The position numbers and the translations under genes are program-made. The notes under the pieces are model-generated. The model made no database searches. It saw only the letters and a list, made by a program, of their open reading frames with translations, and was not told the DNA's origin. DNA of 64,000 nt from Brevibacterium limosum. GTDB lineage: Bacteria; Actinomycetota; Actinomycetes; Actinomycetales; Brevibacteriaceae. This document shows, piece after piece, positions 34,797-44,114 of this stretch. Each line of letters opens with the position of its first letter. Within the stretch, counting starts at the first letter, position 1. Location of the stretch: NCBI RefSeq assembly GCF_011617705.1, contig NZ_CP050154.1, positions 3,286,001 through 3,350,000 of the forward strand. Direction: 5' to 3'.

Positions 34797-35696
34797 ATGT
34801 TGCCCATCACCGCCGACCTCGAGCACGGGATCCCCCACCTCAATGGTCAGACTTTCGTCGTCACCGGAGCCAACAGCGGTCTCGGGCGGGTCAGCGCCGG
34901 CGCTCTCGCCGCCCACGGAGCCCGTGTCATCCTCGCGGTGCGCAACCTCGAGAAGGGTGAGGCGGCTGCGGCGGCGATGACCGGATCGGTCGAGGTCCGC
35001 GAGCTCGATCTGGCCGACCTTGCCTCCGTGCGCTCGTTCGCCGCAGACTTCGACAGCCCGATCGATGTCCTCATCAACAATGCGGGCATCATGACTCCGC
35101 CCTTGGGCTTCACCGCCGATGACTTCGAGTCCCAGTTCGGCACCAACCACCTCGGACACTTCGTGCTGACGAACCTTCTCCTGCCGCAGATCCGCTCGCG
35201 GGTCGTCACGGTCTCCTCGCTGGCACACAGGCAGGGAGTCATCGACTTCACCGACCTCAACTGGCGGCGCCGGCGGTATCGGGCGATGGCCGCCTATGCA
35301 CAGTCGAAACTGGCGAACCTGCTGTTCACCACCGAACTCGAACGACGACTGACGGCGCACGATTCCGCAGTGATCGCGACCGCGGCCCACCCGGGACTGG
35401 CCGCAACCAACCTCTTCCACTCCGGAGACCGACGACGACTGCGCGATAGCCTCGGCAAGGCCATCACCCGGCTGTTCACGCAGAGCGACACCGCCGGTGC
35501 CGCGCCGACGCTCAACGCAGCCCTGGCCGATGTCCCCGGCAATTCCTACCTGGGTCCGGGCAGTGCCTTCGAGACCCGCGGCGAAACCGTCTTCGCCTCC
35601 CGCACGCCGAACGCGCTCGATGAGGACGTGGCCGGGCAACTGTGGGAGGCGTCGAAGGAGCTGACGGGGGTCGGGTTCCCTGAATCGTTGTCCTGA
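34797..35696 (+). CDS. SDR-family oxidoreductase, WW-domain/retinol dehydrogenase-like
   Basis: NAD(P)-dependent dehydrogenase of 299 aa: FVVTGANSGLGR, DVLINNAGIM, catalytic Ser in VTVSSLAHRQG, YAQSKLANLLF. The FGTNHLGHFVLTNLLLP strand is typical of the RDH11-14-like bacterial group. It is divergent from the ABC exporter; GGAGGAC lies 13 bp before the ATG. Substrate unknown. The frame is open far upstream, but homology starts here. Confidence 0.88.
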   Translation: MLPITADLEHGIPHLNGQTFVVTGANSGLGRVSAGALAAHGARVILAVRNLEKGEAAAAAMTGSVEVRELDLADLASVRSFAADFDSPIDVLINNAGIMTPPLGFTADDFESQFGTNHLGHFVLTNLLLPQIRSRVVTVSSLAHRQGVIDFTDLNWRRRRYRAMAAYAQSKLANLLFTTELERRLTAHDSAVIATAAHPGLAATNLFHSGDRRRLRDSLGKAITRLFTQSDTAGAAPTLNAALADVPGNSYLGPGSAFETRGETVFASRTPNALDEDVAGQLWEASKELTGVGFPESLS

Positions 35697-35736
35697 CGAA
35701 CCGACCACTCGCCGCCACGGTCGGTATCGTGGCGCT

Positions 35737-36813
35737 ATGACTGTACTGCGCAATGTTCGGATCCTCGACCTCGACTCCACGAGCTCTGCCGGCGACCCGG
35801 TCGACGTCGAATTCGCTGACACGATCACTGCGATCCGCCCGGTCGCGGCCCCGGATCCGTCTTCGGCGGCCACCCTGCTTCCCGGTCTCATCGACACCCA
35901 CGTCCACCTCGGCGAGCGCTCACGGCTGGTCGAGGCGCTCCGGTCGGGGCTGACGACGGTCGTCGATCTGGGCACCCATCCGGATTCGCTCGTCGCGGGA
36001 TTTAGATCCGACGACGAGCTGCCGGACATCCTCAGCGCAGGATCGGCCGCCTCGGCGCCGGGCAGCACCCAGATCGATGTGATGGGTTTCCCGGCCGAGT
36101 CCGGTGTCACCGGTCCCGGCGATGCCGAACGGTTCCTCGACTGGCGCGTCGGGAACGGCGTCGATCTCATCAAGATCATCATCGAAGATCCCGACGCGAC
36201 CGACACGCCTGCTCTCGACATCCCGGCCCTGCGCGCGCTCGCAGAGGGAGCCCGGCAGCGGGGGCTTCTCACCGTCGCCCACGCGGTGACTGCCGCGGCC
36301 TTCGCTCGCGGACTCGATGCCGGGGTCGACATCCTCACCCACGTGCCCTTCGATCGCCCGTTGCCGGAGGCGATCATCGAGCGGATGGTCGAGACCGGCA
36401 CGCGTGTCTCCCCCACTCTGGTGATGATGCGCGCAATCGCCGACGCCCGCCTCGGCGAGCATGCCGATGCCGCCATGGAGCAGGCGATCGCCAATGTCCG
36501 CGCCATGCACGAAGCCGGAGTCATCGTCATCGCCGGCACGGACGCGAATGAGACGCCCTTCGCCCCGGTCCGTCACGGTCCCTCGCTGCACACCGAACTC
36601 GCCTATCTGGTCCGGGTAGGCATGAGCACCGCCGAGGCGATTCGGGCGGCGACCTCGACGGCGGCGGAGACGTTCGGTCTGAGCGACCGGGGTGGGATCA
36701 GTGAGGGTGCCCGGGCCGATCTGGTCGTCGTCGACGGCGATCCGCTCGCCGATCTCTCGGTGCTGGCCAGCCCCGCCGAGGTGGTCGTCGGCGGACGTCG
36801 GATCGCACGCTGA
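35737..36813 (+). CDS. Imidazolonepropionase-like amidohydrolase
   Basis: Metal-dependent hydrolase of 358 aa. Metal ligands are seen in DTHVHLGE (HxH), KIIIE (bridging Lys), VAHAVT and LTHVPF (two His) and AGTDANE (Asp). It belongs to the HutI-like/prolidase-type branch of the amidohydrolase superfamily; the substrate is unknown. It starts 40 bp after the SDR gene on the same strand, so the two may be cotranscribed, and ends 6 bp from the convergent dehydrogenase. Confidence 0.84.
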   Translation: MTVLRNVRILDLDSTSSAGDPVDVEFADTITAIRPVAAPDPSSAATLLPGLIDTHVHLGERSRLVEALRSGLTTVVDLGTHPDSLVAGFRSDDELPDILSAGSAASAPGSTQIDVMGFPAESGVTGPGDAERFLDWRVGNGVDLIKIIIEDPDATDTPALDIPALRALAEGARQRGLLTVAHAVTAAAFARGLDAGVDILTHVPFDRPLPEAIIERMVETGTRVSPTLVMMRAIADARLGEHADAAMEQAIANVRAMHEAGVIVIAGTDANETPFAPVRHGPSLHTELAYLVRVGMSTAEAIRAATSTAAETFGLSDRGGISEGARADLVVVDGDPLADLSVLASPAEVVVGGRRIAR

Positions 36814-36819
36814 TTGCTG

Positions 36820-37992
36820 TTACCGGAATGCCTGCTGCCCGGTGATGTGACGGCCGAGGATGAGGGTATGGACTTCGTCGGTGCCCTCATAGGTGCGCAC
36901 GGATTCGAGGTTGTTCGCATGCCGCAGCGGTGAGTACTCGAGTGTGATGCCGTTCCCGCCGAGCATCGTCCTCGCTTCGCGGCAGATGGCGATGGCCTCG
37001 CGGCAGTTATTCAGCTTGCCGACGGAGATCTGGACCGGGTCGAGCGTTCCCGCGTCCTTGAGGCGACCGGTCTGGAGAGCCAGGAGGGTGCCCTTCTGGA
37101 TCTCGAGGGCCATGTTGACCAGCTTCTCCTGAGTGATCTGGTAGGCAGTGAGCGGCTTGTCGAACTGGAGACGGTTCTGTGCGTAGTCCAGGGCGACCTC
37201 GAAGGAGTCGCGGGCGGCTCCCATGGCGCCCCACATGATTCCGTACCGGGCCTCATTGAGGCAGGAGAACGGCCCCTTCAGTCCCGTGACTCCGGGCAGG
37301 ACCGCCTCGGCGGGCAGTTCGACATCGTCCAAGTCGATATCGCACTGGATGGACGCCCGCATCGACAGCTTCTGCTCAATGGGGGTGGCGGTGAAGCCGG
37401 GGGTCTCCGTGGGGACGAGGAAGCCGCGGATGCCGTCGTCTGTGGCGGCCCAGATGACGGCGATGTCGGCGATCGAGGCCAAGCCGATCCAGCGTTTGGC
37501 GCCGTTGAGAGTCCAGGACCCGTCGGCGCTGCGGGTGGCGGTGGTCGACATCGAGGCGGGGTCGGATCCGGCGGTGGGTTCGGTCAGTCCGAAGCAGCCG
37601 ATGATCTCGCCTTTGGCCATGCCGGGCAGGTAGCGGTTCTTCTGCTCTTCGGAGCCGAATTTGTGGATGGCCGACATCGCCAGCGATCCCTGCACGGAGA
37701 CGAAGGTGCGCAGCCCCGAGTCCCCGGCCTCGAGCTCGAGGGCGGCGAGACCGTATTCCACGGCGGATCGTCCGGGGCATCCGTAGCCCTGCAGATGCAT
37801 GCCGAGGAGGCCGAGTTCGCCCATCTCACGCACGATCTCGGTCGGGAAGATCGCTCCTTCGTACCAATCGGCGATGTTCGGGCGGATCCGCTCGTCGACG
37901 AAGGTGCGGACCTTCTCACGGGTGGCCAGCTCCTCGGTGGACAGGAGCCCGGCGAGGTCGAGCAGGTCGGAGGGATCGGCGGCAGCGGTCAT
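36820..37992 (-). CDS. gcdH: Glutaryl-CoA dehydrogenase
   Basis: FAD acyl-CoA dehydrogenase of 390 aa that oxidises and decarboxylates glutaryl-CoA to crotonyl-CoA in lysine/tryptophan or glutarate breakdown. It shows GCFGLTEPTAGSDPASM, WIGLASIADIAVIWA, EQKLSMRASIQCDI and the catalytic base Glu in RTYEGTDEVHTLILGR. GGAGAC precedes the ATG. A divergent LysR gene 230 bp away is the likely regulator. A general short-chain acyl-CoA dehydrogenase is less likely given these segments. Confidence 0.88.
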   Translation of the reverse strand: MTAAADPSDLLDLAGLLSTEELATREKVRTFVDERIRPNIADWYEGAIFPTEIVREMGELGLLGMHLQGYGCPGRSAVEYGLAALELEAGDSGLRTFVSVQGSLAMSAIHKFGSEEQKNRYLPGMAKGEIIGCFGLTEPTAGSDPASMSTTATRSADGSWTLNGAKRWIGLASIADIAVIWAATDDGIRGFLVPTETPGFTATPIEQKLSMRASIQCDIDLDDVELPAEAVLPGVTGLKGPFSCLNEARYGIMWGAMGAARDSFEVALDYAQNRLQFDKPLTAYQITQEKLVNMALEIQKGTLLALQTGRLKDAGTLDPVQISVGKLNNCREAIAICREARTMLGGNGITLEYSPLRHANNLESVRTYEGTDEVHTLILGRHITGQQAFR

Positions 37993-38101
37993 GGAGGTCT
38001 CCTGAAGCGAACGTGTGATGGATCGGATTGCGGGCCGGGACGTCGGGAGCGGGGTGCCGGTCGACGTGACCCTTCTCTTTCACTGTGCCATTCGCATTAC
38101 C

Positions 38102-38118
38102 TTAAGTCCAAGACTTAA
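38102..38118. promoter_or_regulatory. Perfect palindrome TTAAGTC-CAA-GACTTAA, candidate operator
   Basis: A 7-3-7 dyad in the AT-rich middle of the gcdH/lysR divergent region. It is the best candidate for a binding site shared by both promoters. Confidence 0.5.
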
Positions 38119-38128
38119 TATTGACCCT

Positions 38129-38151
38129 ATTGATTGGTTTGCAATATCAAT
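38129..38151. promoter_or_regulatory. ATTGAT-N11-ATCAAT, LysR-type box
   Basis: This inverted repeat contains the T-N11-A core expected of LysR-family binding sites and lies 72 bp before the lysR ATG. It may be the second half of a LysR regulatory region with the dyad at 38102. Confidence 0.45.
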
Positions 38152-38222
38152 TTGCAGTTCGCAGTGGGGGCGGCACCGCTGTCGGCGAGGTAAGCGAGTC
38201 GCTGAGTCCGAGGAGCACAGGC

Positions 38223-39119
38223 ATGGAGTTGAGACATTTCGAGGCCTTCGTCGCCGTCGCCGAGGAGCTGCATTTCGGCCGCGCCGCGCAGAAGCTTCAC
38301 ATCGCCCAGCCGGCATTGAGTCAGATGATCCGCTCGCTGGAGAAGGAGCTCGGGGTCCGACTCTTCGACCGCACGACCCGGCGGGTGCGGTTGACCGCTT
38401 CCGGTGAGGCGATGCTCGAACCCGCGCATGCGATCGGCACGCAGGTCGACGGGGCGAAGCGGATCGCACGGGCGGCTCAGGACGGGGCGGTCGGTCGGGT
38501 GCGGATCGGCTTCGGTGGGACGAGCGGCTATTCGATCCTCTCGCGCATTGCCCGCGAGGTTGCGTCCAGGCAACCGGGCATCAGCCTCGACCTCAATCCG
38601 CAGATGTACTGCGGGGAGGCTGCGCAGGCTCTGCGTGACGGGGAGATGGATCTCGCTGTCGTCAGTCCGCCGGCTCCAGCAGGGATCGATGTCCATGTCA
38701 TCCGACAGGAGACCGTGATGGTGGCGGTTCCGATCACGCACCGGCTTGCCGATGAAGAGGAGGTCTCGATGTCCGTCCTCGCCGGCGAACCGTTCATCTC
38801 CTATGCCCCTTCGCACGGTTCGCAGGTCAGGGAGGTGATGGTCCGGTTGGCCCATGAGGCCGGATTCCTTCCGCATGTCGTCCAGGAGGCGCCGGATCCC
38901 TACAGCCTGCTGGCACTCGTCGGCGCGCAGGTGGGAGTGGCCATCGTCGTCGAGTCCTCGGACCACATCCGCATCGACGGGGTGCGGTATGTTCGCCTCG
39001 CCGAGGGTGGGGATGCCTTCACACTCGCGCTCGGCTGGCGCCGGAACAACCCGTCGACGGCCCTGGCGGAGACCCTCGCCATCGTCCACAACCTCCTCCC
39101 CTCCCCTATTGCTACCTGA
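38223..39119 (+). CDS. LysR-family transcriptional regulator
   Basis: Regulator of 298 aa: N-terminal winged helix (LRHFEAFVAVAEELHFGRAAQ, QPALSQMIRSLEKELGV, LFDRTTRRVRLT) and a C-terminal periplasmic-binding-like effector domain from ~90. The ATG at 38223 follows GAGGAGCACAGG. It is divergent from gcdH. The last codons SPIAT and its TGA lie inside palindromic repeat B, so the repeat defines the C-terminus. Confidence 0.9.
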   Translation: MELRHFEAFVAVAEELHFGRAAQKLHIAQPALSQMIRSLEKELGVRLFDRTTRRVRLTASGEAMLEPAHAIGTQVDGAKRIARAAQDGAVGRVRIGFGGTSGYSILSRIAREVASRQPGISLDLNPQMYCGEAAQALRDGEMDLAVVSPPAPAGIDVHVIRQETVMVAVPITHRLADEEEVSMSVLAGEPFISYAPSHGSQVREVMVRLAHEAGFLPHVVQEAPDPYSLLALVGAQVGVAIVVESSDHIRIDGVRYVRLAEGGDAFTLALGWRRNNPSTALAETLAIVHNLLPSPIAT

Positions 39120-39167
39120 CGGCGGCCCAGCAACCTTGCGCGAGGTTGCTGCGCCGCCGTCGGGTAG
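39112..39167. repeat. 56-bp palindromic repeat, copy B
   Basis: Arms 39112-39136 and 39143-39167 pair except for one C/C clash and one T·G. The left arm includes the TGA stop of the LysR gene; the TAA stop of the convergent dehydrogenase lies 4-6 bp after the right arm, in the AT-rich flank of the element. Confidence 0.88.
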
Positions 39168-39170
39168 TAA

Positions 39171-40601
39171 TTACCAGCTGATGACTTGGGGGACGCTGAC
39201 GTGTTTGAGGCCCTCGAGACCGAACTCGAGGCCGAAGCCGGACTTCTTCACCCCGCCGAAGGGCACTCGGGGGTCGACGGCACCGTGTTTGTTGATCCAC
39301 GTGGTGCCTGCCTCGAGTCGGGCAGCGACGCTCCGGCAGGCGTCGAGATCGGTGCCCCACACCGAGGATCCGAGACCGACTTCGAGCTCGTTGGCCCATT
39401 CGACGGCCTGGTCGAGGTCGGTGTACTTGATGATCGGCAGCACCGGCCCGAACTGCTCCTCGGCCACCAGCGGGTTGTCGTTGTCGATGTCGGCGACAAG
39501 GGTCGTCGGGTAGAAGTAGCCGGGCTGTTCGGCGACGGGGTCGCCGCCCATCAGCACGCGCGCTCCCCCGTCCTTGGCCGCGTCGACGAGACGAGCGACG
39601 ATGTCGTACTGCTGCCTGTTCTGCAGCGGGCCGAGCACATTCCCCTCCTCCAGGCCCACGCCCATCGGGGACTGTCCAGCCACCTCGACGAGGGCCTGGC
39701 AGACCTGGTCGTAGAGCGATTCGGGGACGTAGAGGCGCTTCATCGCCGCACATGTCTGCCCGGTGTTGATGAATGCTCCCCAGAACAGGTCCCCGGCGAT
39801 CTGGGCCGGATCGGCGTCGTCGAGGACGATGCCTGCATCGTTGCCGCCGAGTTCGAGGGTGATGCGGGCGAGGTTGTCCGCGGCGGCGCGCATGATCGCC
39901 TGCCCGGTCTTCGTCGACCCGGTGAACATGATCTTGTCGACATCGGCATGGCCGGTCAGAGCGGCACCGACCGCCCCGTCGCCGGGCACGACGGCAAGAA
40001 CATCGGCCGGCAGCACCTGGTTGATCACGGCGACGAGCGCCTGCACGGACAAGGGCGTGTACTCCGAGGGTTTGAGGACGACCGTGTTGCCCATCTTCAG
40101 CGAGGGGGCGAACTGCCAGACGGAGATCATCATCGGCCAGTTCCAAGGTCCGACCGCGCCGACGACGCCGACCGGCCGGTAGTGGAGTTCGGCATGGGTC
40201 TCCCCGTCCTCGACGAGGACTTCGGGTTCGAGTTCGAAGGCGGCGTTCGCGCGCAGCCAGGCCGCGCACGCGCCGACCTCGAAGCGGGCGTTGGGACCGT
40301 TCAGGGGTTTGCCCTGCTCGCGGGAGAGCAGCTCGGCCAGCGCCTCGGCGGAGGCTTCGATCGCGTCGGCGGCCTGGTTGAGGAGGTCGCTGCGCTCCTG
40401 CGAACTGCGCTCGGCCCAGGCGGGTTGGGCCTTGCGTGCGGCAGCGACAGCGGCATCGACGTCGGCGGGGGTGCCCTCGGCAGTGCGGCCGACGACCTCG
40501 CCGGTGGCGGGGTCAAGGATCTCGCGGCCTGCTGGGTTCTCGATCGCGGCCAGGATGGCTGCGGTGGTGCTGAGGTCGGTGACGGCTGTCTCGGTGGTCA
40601 T
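39171..40601 (-). CDS. Aldehyde dehydrogenase, NAD(P)-dependent
   Basis: Aldehyde dehydrogenase of 476 aa. The catalytic Cys is in NTGQTCAAMKR (~275), the general base Glu in LELGGNDAG (~243), the cofactor site in MFTGSTKTGQ, and PWNWPMM marks the oxyanion region. Next to an amine permease and copper amine oxidase it probably oxidises the aryl or aliphatic aldehyde made from the amine, like FeaB. CAAGGAG precedes the ATG. It is the last gene of the minus-strand block. Confidence 0.9.
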   Translation of the reverse strand: MTTETAVTDLSTTAAILAAIENPAGREILDPATGEVVGRTAEGTPADVDAAVAAARKAQPAWAERSSQERSDLLNQAADAIEASAEALAELLSREQGKPLNGPNARFEVGACAAWLRANAAFELEPEVLVEDGETHAELHYRPVGVVGAVGPWNWPMMISVWQFAPSLKMGNTVVLKPSEYTPLSVQALVAVINQVLPADVLAVVPGDGAVGAALTGHADVDKIMFTGSTKTGQAIMRAAADNLARITLELGGNDAGIVLDDADPAQIAGDLFWGAFINTGQTCAAMKRLYVPESLYDQVCQALVEVAGQSPMGVGLEEGNVLGPLQNRQQYDIVARLVDAAKDGGARVLMGGDPVAEQPGYFYPTTLVADIDNDNPLVAEEQFGPVLPIIKYTDLDQAVEWANELEVGLGSSVWGTDLDACRSVAARLEAGTTWINKHGAVDPRVPFGGVKKSGFGLEFGLEGLKHVSVPQVISW

Positions 40602-40676
40602 GATGCTCCTTGTGTCGATGACTGTGCAGCTATTGATGGGCAGGTCGGTTGGTGGTCGAGGTCGTGGTTCGGTCTC

Positions 40677-42218
40677 TCATCCCAGGCTTCCACCGGAACC
40701 GATTCCTGCATAGAGGTCCGGCGAGGACGAGCGGAGGACGATGGCCCAGATGGTGCCGATGAGTCCGGGGACGAGGACGATGGCCGGCAGCAGCCAGGAC
40801 AGGACCGTGGTGCCCTCTGTGCCGATGAGGACGTTGAAGTTGATGACGATGGCGACGAAGAGGCTGAGGAGCCCGATCGCCGAGAGGCCGGGAGCGAATG
40901 CTCGGGTCCACGGCGAGTACTCCCCCGCCTTCGTGCGCAGGAAGCCGACGACGGCGAGCGCGGTCAGCGCCATGAGCAGCACGAGGCCGAAGGCGCCCAT
41001 GTTCGTCAGCCACGTGAAGAGCGTGACGACGGGGAACAGCGGGTCATCGCTGCCGGAGCCGACCACGGCGAAGACGAGGATGATCACGAGCGCGAGACCC
41101 GACTGGGTGAGCGAACCGGCCACCGGGGCACCGCTGCGACGCGAAGTCCTGGCGAGGCCGGACGGAAGGACCCGATCGCGGCCGAGGGCGAAGACGTAGC
41201 GGGCGACGATGTTGTGGAAGGCGACGAGCGCGGCCAGCAGCGAGGTGAGGAAGAGCAGGTTGCCGAGGTCGACGAACCACACCGGAGCATGCTCGCCGAG
41301 GAAGACGAACATGAGGTCGGGGCCGAACTGCTGCGACCGGCCGATGACCTTCGAGGCCCCCTCTCCGACGACCATCGCCCAGGCGGAGAACGCGTAGAAC
41401 ACCGCGATGATGCACACGGCGATGACGGTGGCACGTCCTGCGGTGCGTCTGGGGTCTTTGACCTCCTCGTTGTAGATGGCTCCGGACTCGAAGCCCATGA
41501 AGGCCGCGATCGAGAACGCCAGGGCCGCACCGACCCCGGGAGCGAAGAGCTGGTCGAGCGCGAAGCCGTCGGTGGTGATGCCTTCGGGGCTGTGGGCGAG
41601 TCCGATGATGTCGAAGACGATGACGACGAGGAACTCCGCACCGACGATGATGCCGAGCACCTTCGCGGAGAAGTCGACGCGCAGCACCCCCATGATGCCG
41701 ACGATGACCCAGCCGATGAGGGCGCAGACCCACCAAGACCAAGAGAGGCCGAAGAGGGTGTCGAGGAAGGAGGAGAAGACGAAGCCGAACATTCCGGCGA
41801 TGCCGATCTGCATGGCGTTGTAGGCCACCAGCGCGGTCATCGCCGCACCCATCCCGACGGGTTTGCCCAGTCCTTTGGAGATATAGGCGAAGAACGCGCC
41901 GGCATTGTGGACGTGGCGACTCATCGCCGCATAGCCGATGGCGAAGAGGATGAGGATGATCCCGAGGACGACGAATGACAGCGGAATCCCGATCAATCCG
42001 GTGACGGCGAAGTTGCTGGGCACTCCGCCGGCGACGACGGTCAACGGCGCCGAGGCGGCGATGATCATGAAGACGAGCGCGGGGATTCCGATGCGGCGGG
42101 CATCGAGTGAGGCCGTGGCCGCGGGTGCGTGCCGGGCGTCCGTGGAGGCCCGATCGGCGGCGTTGCCGATCGGGGAACCCAGGCCGCCTTCGGCCGGGTC
42201 CGAGCTGAGAGTGCTCAT
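40677..42218 (-). CDS. APC-superfamily amino acid/amine permease
   Basis: Twelve-helix permease of 513 aa with IIAASAPLTVVAGGVPSNF in helix 1, FAYISKGLGKPVGMG, and FMGFESGAIYNEEVKDPRRT after helix 6, all APC signatures. The N-terminal 40 residues are hydrophilic. It lies between the aldehyde dehydrogenase and FeaR-like regulator genes, so it is the likely importer for the amine substrate. The ATG at 42218 follows AGGTGG; a GTG at 42227 is less likely. Confidence 0.88.
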   Translation of the reverse strand: MSTLSSDPAEGGLGSPIGNAADRASTDARHAPAATASLDARRIGIPALVFMIIAASAPLTVVAGGVPSNFAVTGLIGIPLSFVVLGIILILFAIGYAAMSRHVHNAGAFFAYISKGLGKPVGMGAAMTALVAYNAMQIGIAGMFGFVFSSFLDTLFGLSWSWWVCALIGWVIVGIMGVLRVDFSAKVLGIIVGAEFLVVIVFDIIGLAHSPEGITTDGFALDQLFAPGVGAALAFSIAAFMGFESGAIYNEEVKDPRRTAGRATVIAVCIIAVFYAFSAWAMVVGEGASKVIGRSQQFGPDLMFVFLGEHAPVWFVDLGNLLFLTSLLAALVAFHNIVARYVFALGRDRVLPSGLARTSRRSGAPVAGSLTQSGLALVIILVFAVVGSGSDDPLFPVVTLFTWLTNMGAFGLVLLMALTALAVVGFLRTKAGEYSPWTRAFAPGLSAIGLLSLFVAIVINFNVLIGTEGTTVLSWLLPAIVLVPGLIGTIWAIVLRSSSPDLYAGIGSGGSLG

Positions 42219-42360
42219 GTGATCCACCTAACAGTCGTAAGTGATTACTGCCAGTGTGGCCGCTGCCTGTCCGCTGCGTCTTGGCTTTGCAGGCAGAGTT
42301 CTTGACGATTCGCGCATTCGCGGCCGGCCGCCCCGGCTCGACCCAGCCGAACCGGTTTCG

Positions 42361-43323
42361 TCAGTCGGCCAGGGCGCTGCGGCGATATGCTGCGGGCGGC
42401 TGGCCGACCGCGCTGCGGAACAGGCGGGAGAAGTGTGCGGGGTCGCTCAGTCCCCATCGGGCACCGATGGCAGCCACCGGCGTCTGACGCAGTCCGGGGT
42501 CAGCGAGGTCGAGTCGGCACTTCTCGATGCGGCGGCGCCGGATCTCCCCGGCCACGGTCTCCCCGCTGCCTTCGAAGATCTGGTGCAGGGTGCGCACCGA
42601 GATGAAATGGGCGGCCGCGATGGTCGACGGCGTGAGCTGCGGATCGGAGAGGTGAGTGTCGATGAAATCGGTGACCTCGGCCCACAGTTGCTGCCGCTCG
42701 TCGACCTCGTTGCCTGCGGCCGAGAGCTCGTCGGTCATCACCGTGGTGAGCAGATCGACGACATTGCCGGCCAGCCGCACTCCGGTCGCCCGACTGAGTG
42801 TCGGCAGCATGGCTCCGGCCTGGGAGATGACCTGGGCGACGACCGTGCCGAGCTGATGGTCGGCTCCGATCGGGGTGGCGGTGAGCTGGCCGACGGTTCC
42901 GGCGGGCAGGTTGACCCGCGACTGCGGGAACATCATGACGTAGGACGAGAAGTCCGACTCGAAGCTGAGCGTATAGGGACGGGACGTGTCGTAGATCGCT
43001 AGCGATCCGGGTGCCAGGGTCATCTCGCGTCCGTCCTGGATGAGCAGGCCGTGCCCGTCGAGCTGCAGCGAGACCTTGAAGTAGTTCGTCCCGACCGTGC
43101 AGCAGTGCGCCTCTGACCCCGACCGGGCGATCAGGTCGGGGGTGCGCAGGACGGCGTGGGGGTTGGCGTTGATCTGCGACATCACCACGGAGTCGTAGTC
43201 GCGAGCGCTGATGCGACCCTGGAATCCGCCTCGGCGCTGGGGTTCGGTATCGAGCGGGACGAACGAGTCCGAGACCAGGCTCTGCCAGCCGTCGAAGTCG
43301 TTCGCGGTGTCTTCAAGCAACAT
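42361..43323 (-). CDS. AraC-family regulator, FeaR-like
   Basis: Regulator of 320 aa with an N-terminal AraC_binding_2-type cupin domain (~30-190) and two C-terminal helix-turn-helix units (TPSTIAAAHFISVRTLHQIFE, GARWGLSDPAHFSRLFRSAVG). It resembles E. coli FeaR, which activates the tyramine oxidase and phenylacetaldehyde dehydrogenase genes. That analogy fits the neighbours but is not proof. AAGGAC precedes the ATG. Confidence 0.86.
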   Translation of the reverse strand: MLLEDTANDFDGWQSLVSDSFVPLDTEPQRRGGFQGRISARDYDSVVMSQINANPHAVLRTPDLIARSGSEAHCCTVGTNYFKVSLQLDGHGLLIQDGREMTLAPGSLAIYDTSRPYTLSFESDFSSYVMMFPQSRVNLPAGTVGQLTATPIGADHQLGTVVAQVISQAGAMLPTLSRATGVRLAGNVVDLLTTVMTDELSAAGNEVDERQQLWAEVTDFIDTHLSDPQLTPSTIAAAHFISVRTLHQIFEGSGETVAGEIRRRRIEKCRLDLADPGLRQTPVAAIGARWGLSDPAHFSRLFRSAVGQPPAAYRRSALAD

Positions 43324-43416
43324 CGTCGTCCTTAGATTGCTCGGCCCCGACCGCTTCGTCGAAGGCCCGTTGTCCGGTCACTCTATCCCCAACCGTCGCG
43401 CCAGTCACGACCCTGA

Positions 43417-43439
43417 GACCAATTACCGACCATTTGGTC
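43417..43439. promoter_or_regulatory. GACCAA-N11-TTGGTC operator upstream of araC-type gene
   Basis: A perfect 6-11-6 inverted repeat whose right part is itself a 5-2-5 palindrome (GACCATTTGGTC, 43428-43439). It lies ~95 bp before the AraC-type start and 51 bp after the TetR-family stop. Nested dyads suggest a dimer-of-dimers site. Confidence 0.5.
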
Positions 43440-43490
43440 ACCGCCCTTCGGCAAGGCTCCCGCCGCTCGCCCCACTCCGGCCCCGCCTCA

Positions 43491-44087
43491 TCAGCTCCGC
43501 CGGTCCAGTCGGGCGATGACGTAGTCGAGCTGGGCCCGGAAGCCGTCGAAGTCGAATCCGCGCCCGCCGATGATGGCGGTGGTCTGTGCCCCGAGGAGAT
43601 AGGTCAGGAGCACCTCGGTCTCGGATTCGATGGCGGCCTCGGCACGCAGCCGACCATCGGCATCGGCCTCGCCGAGCCAGGACACGATCCACGCTCGCCA
43701 GAGCTCCATGGTCTCAGCGGTCGCGCGCGTATGCTCGGGATTCTGGGCCACCTCGGCGAGATAGGACAAGACGACGCGGGCCTCATCGTGCAGTTCCGGC
43801 GTCACCGGGAGCACCTCATGCGCGAACGCCCGCAGAGCATCGAGCCCGCGCAGACCCGCCGTCGAGGTCGCCACCCGGGCGTTCGTGGCCTCGAAGACGT
43901 ACAGGTAGGTGGCCGCGAGGAGATCGGCCTTCGACCCGAAATACGTTGTGACGACCCCGTTGGCGAAGCCGGCCTCGGTCGCGATATCGCGCATCGTCGC
44001 TCCGCCGAGCCCCTGCCTCACGATCAGGCGCAGCGTCGCCTGCACGAGGTCCCGGCGACGCTGGTCATGGTCGACGATCTTGGGCAT
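43491..44087 (-). CDS. TetR-family transcriptional regulator, BetI-like
   Basis: Repressor of 198 aa with the helix-turn-helix TMRDIATEAGFANGVVTTYFGSK near residue 45 and a BetI-type ligand domain. GGAGG precedes the ATG. It is divergent from the copper amine oxidase gene across 98 bp that contain a dyad within a promoter, so it probably represses the oxidase in the absence of amine. Confidence 0.88.
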   Translation of the reverse strand: MPKIVDHDQRRRDLVQATLRLIVRQGLGGATMRDIATEAGFANGVVTTYFGSKADLLAATYLYVFEATNARVATSTAGLRGLDALRAFAHEVLPVTPELHDEARVVLSYLAEVAQNPEHTRATAETMELWRAWIVSWLGEADADGRLRAEAAIESETEVLLTYLLGAQTTAIIGGRGFDFDGFRAQLDYVIARLDRRS

Positions 44088-44114
44088 GGTTCCTCCAGCG
44101 GCAATGATCGGGTC

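Noticed and set aside
39186-41978. 930-codon open frame on the plus strand
   Set aside because: It is antisense to the aldehyde dehydrogenase and APC permease genes, is dominated by Asp, Glu, Gly and Arg, and has no domain. Long antisense frames are expected from the codon bias of GC-rich genes.
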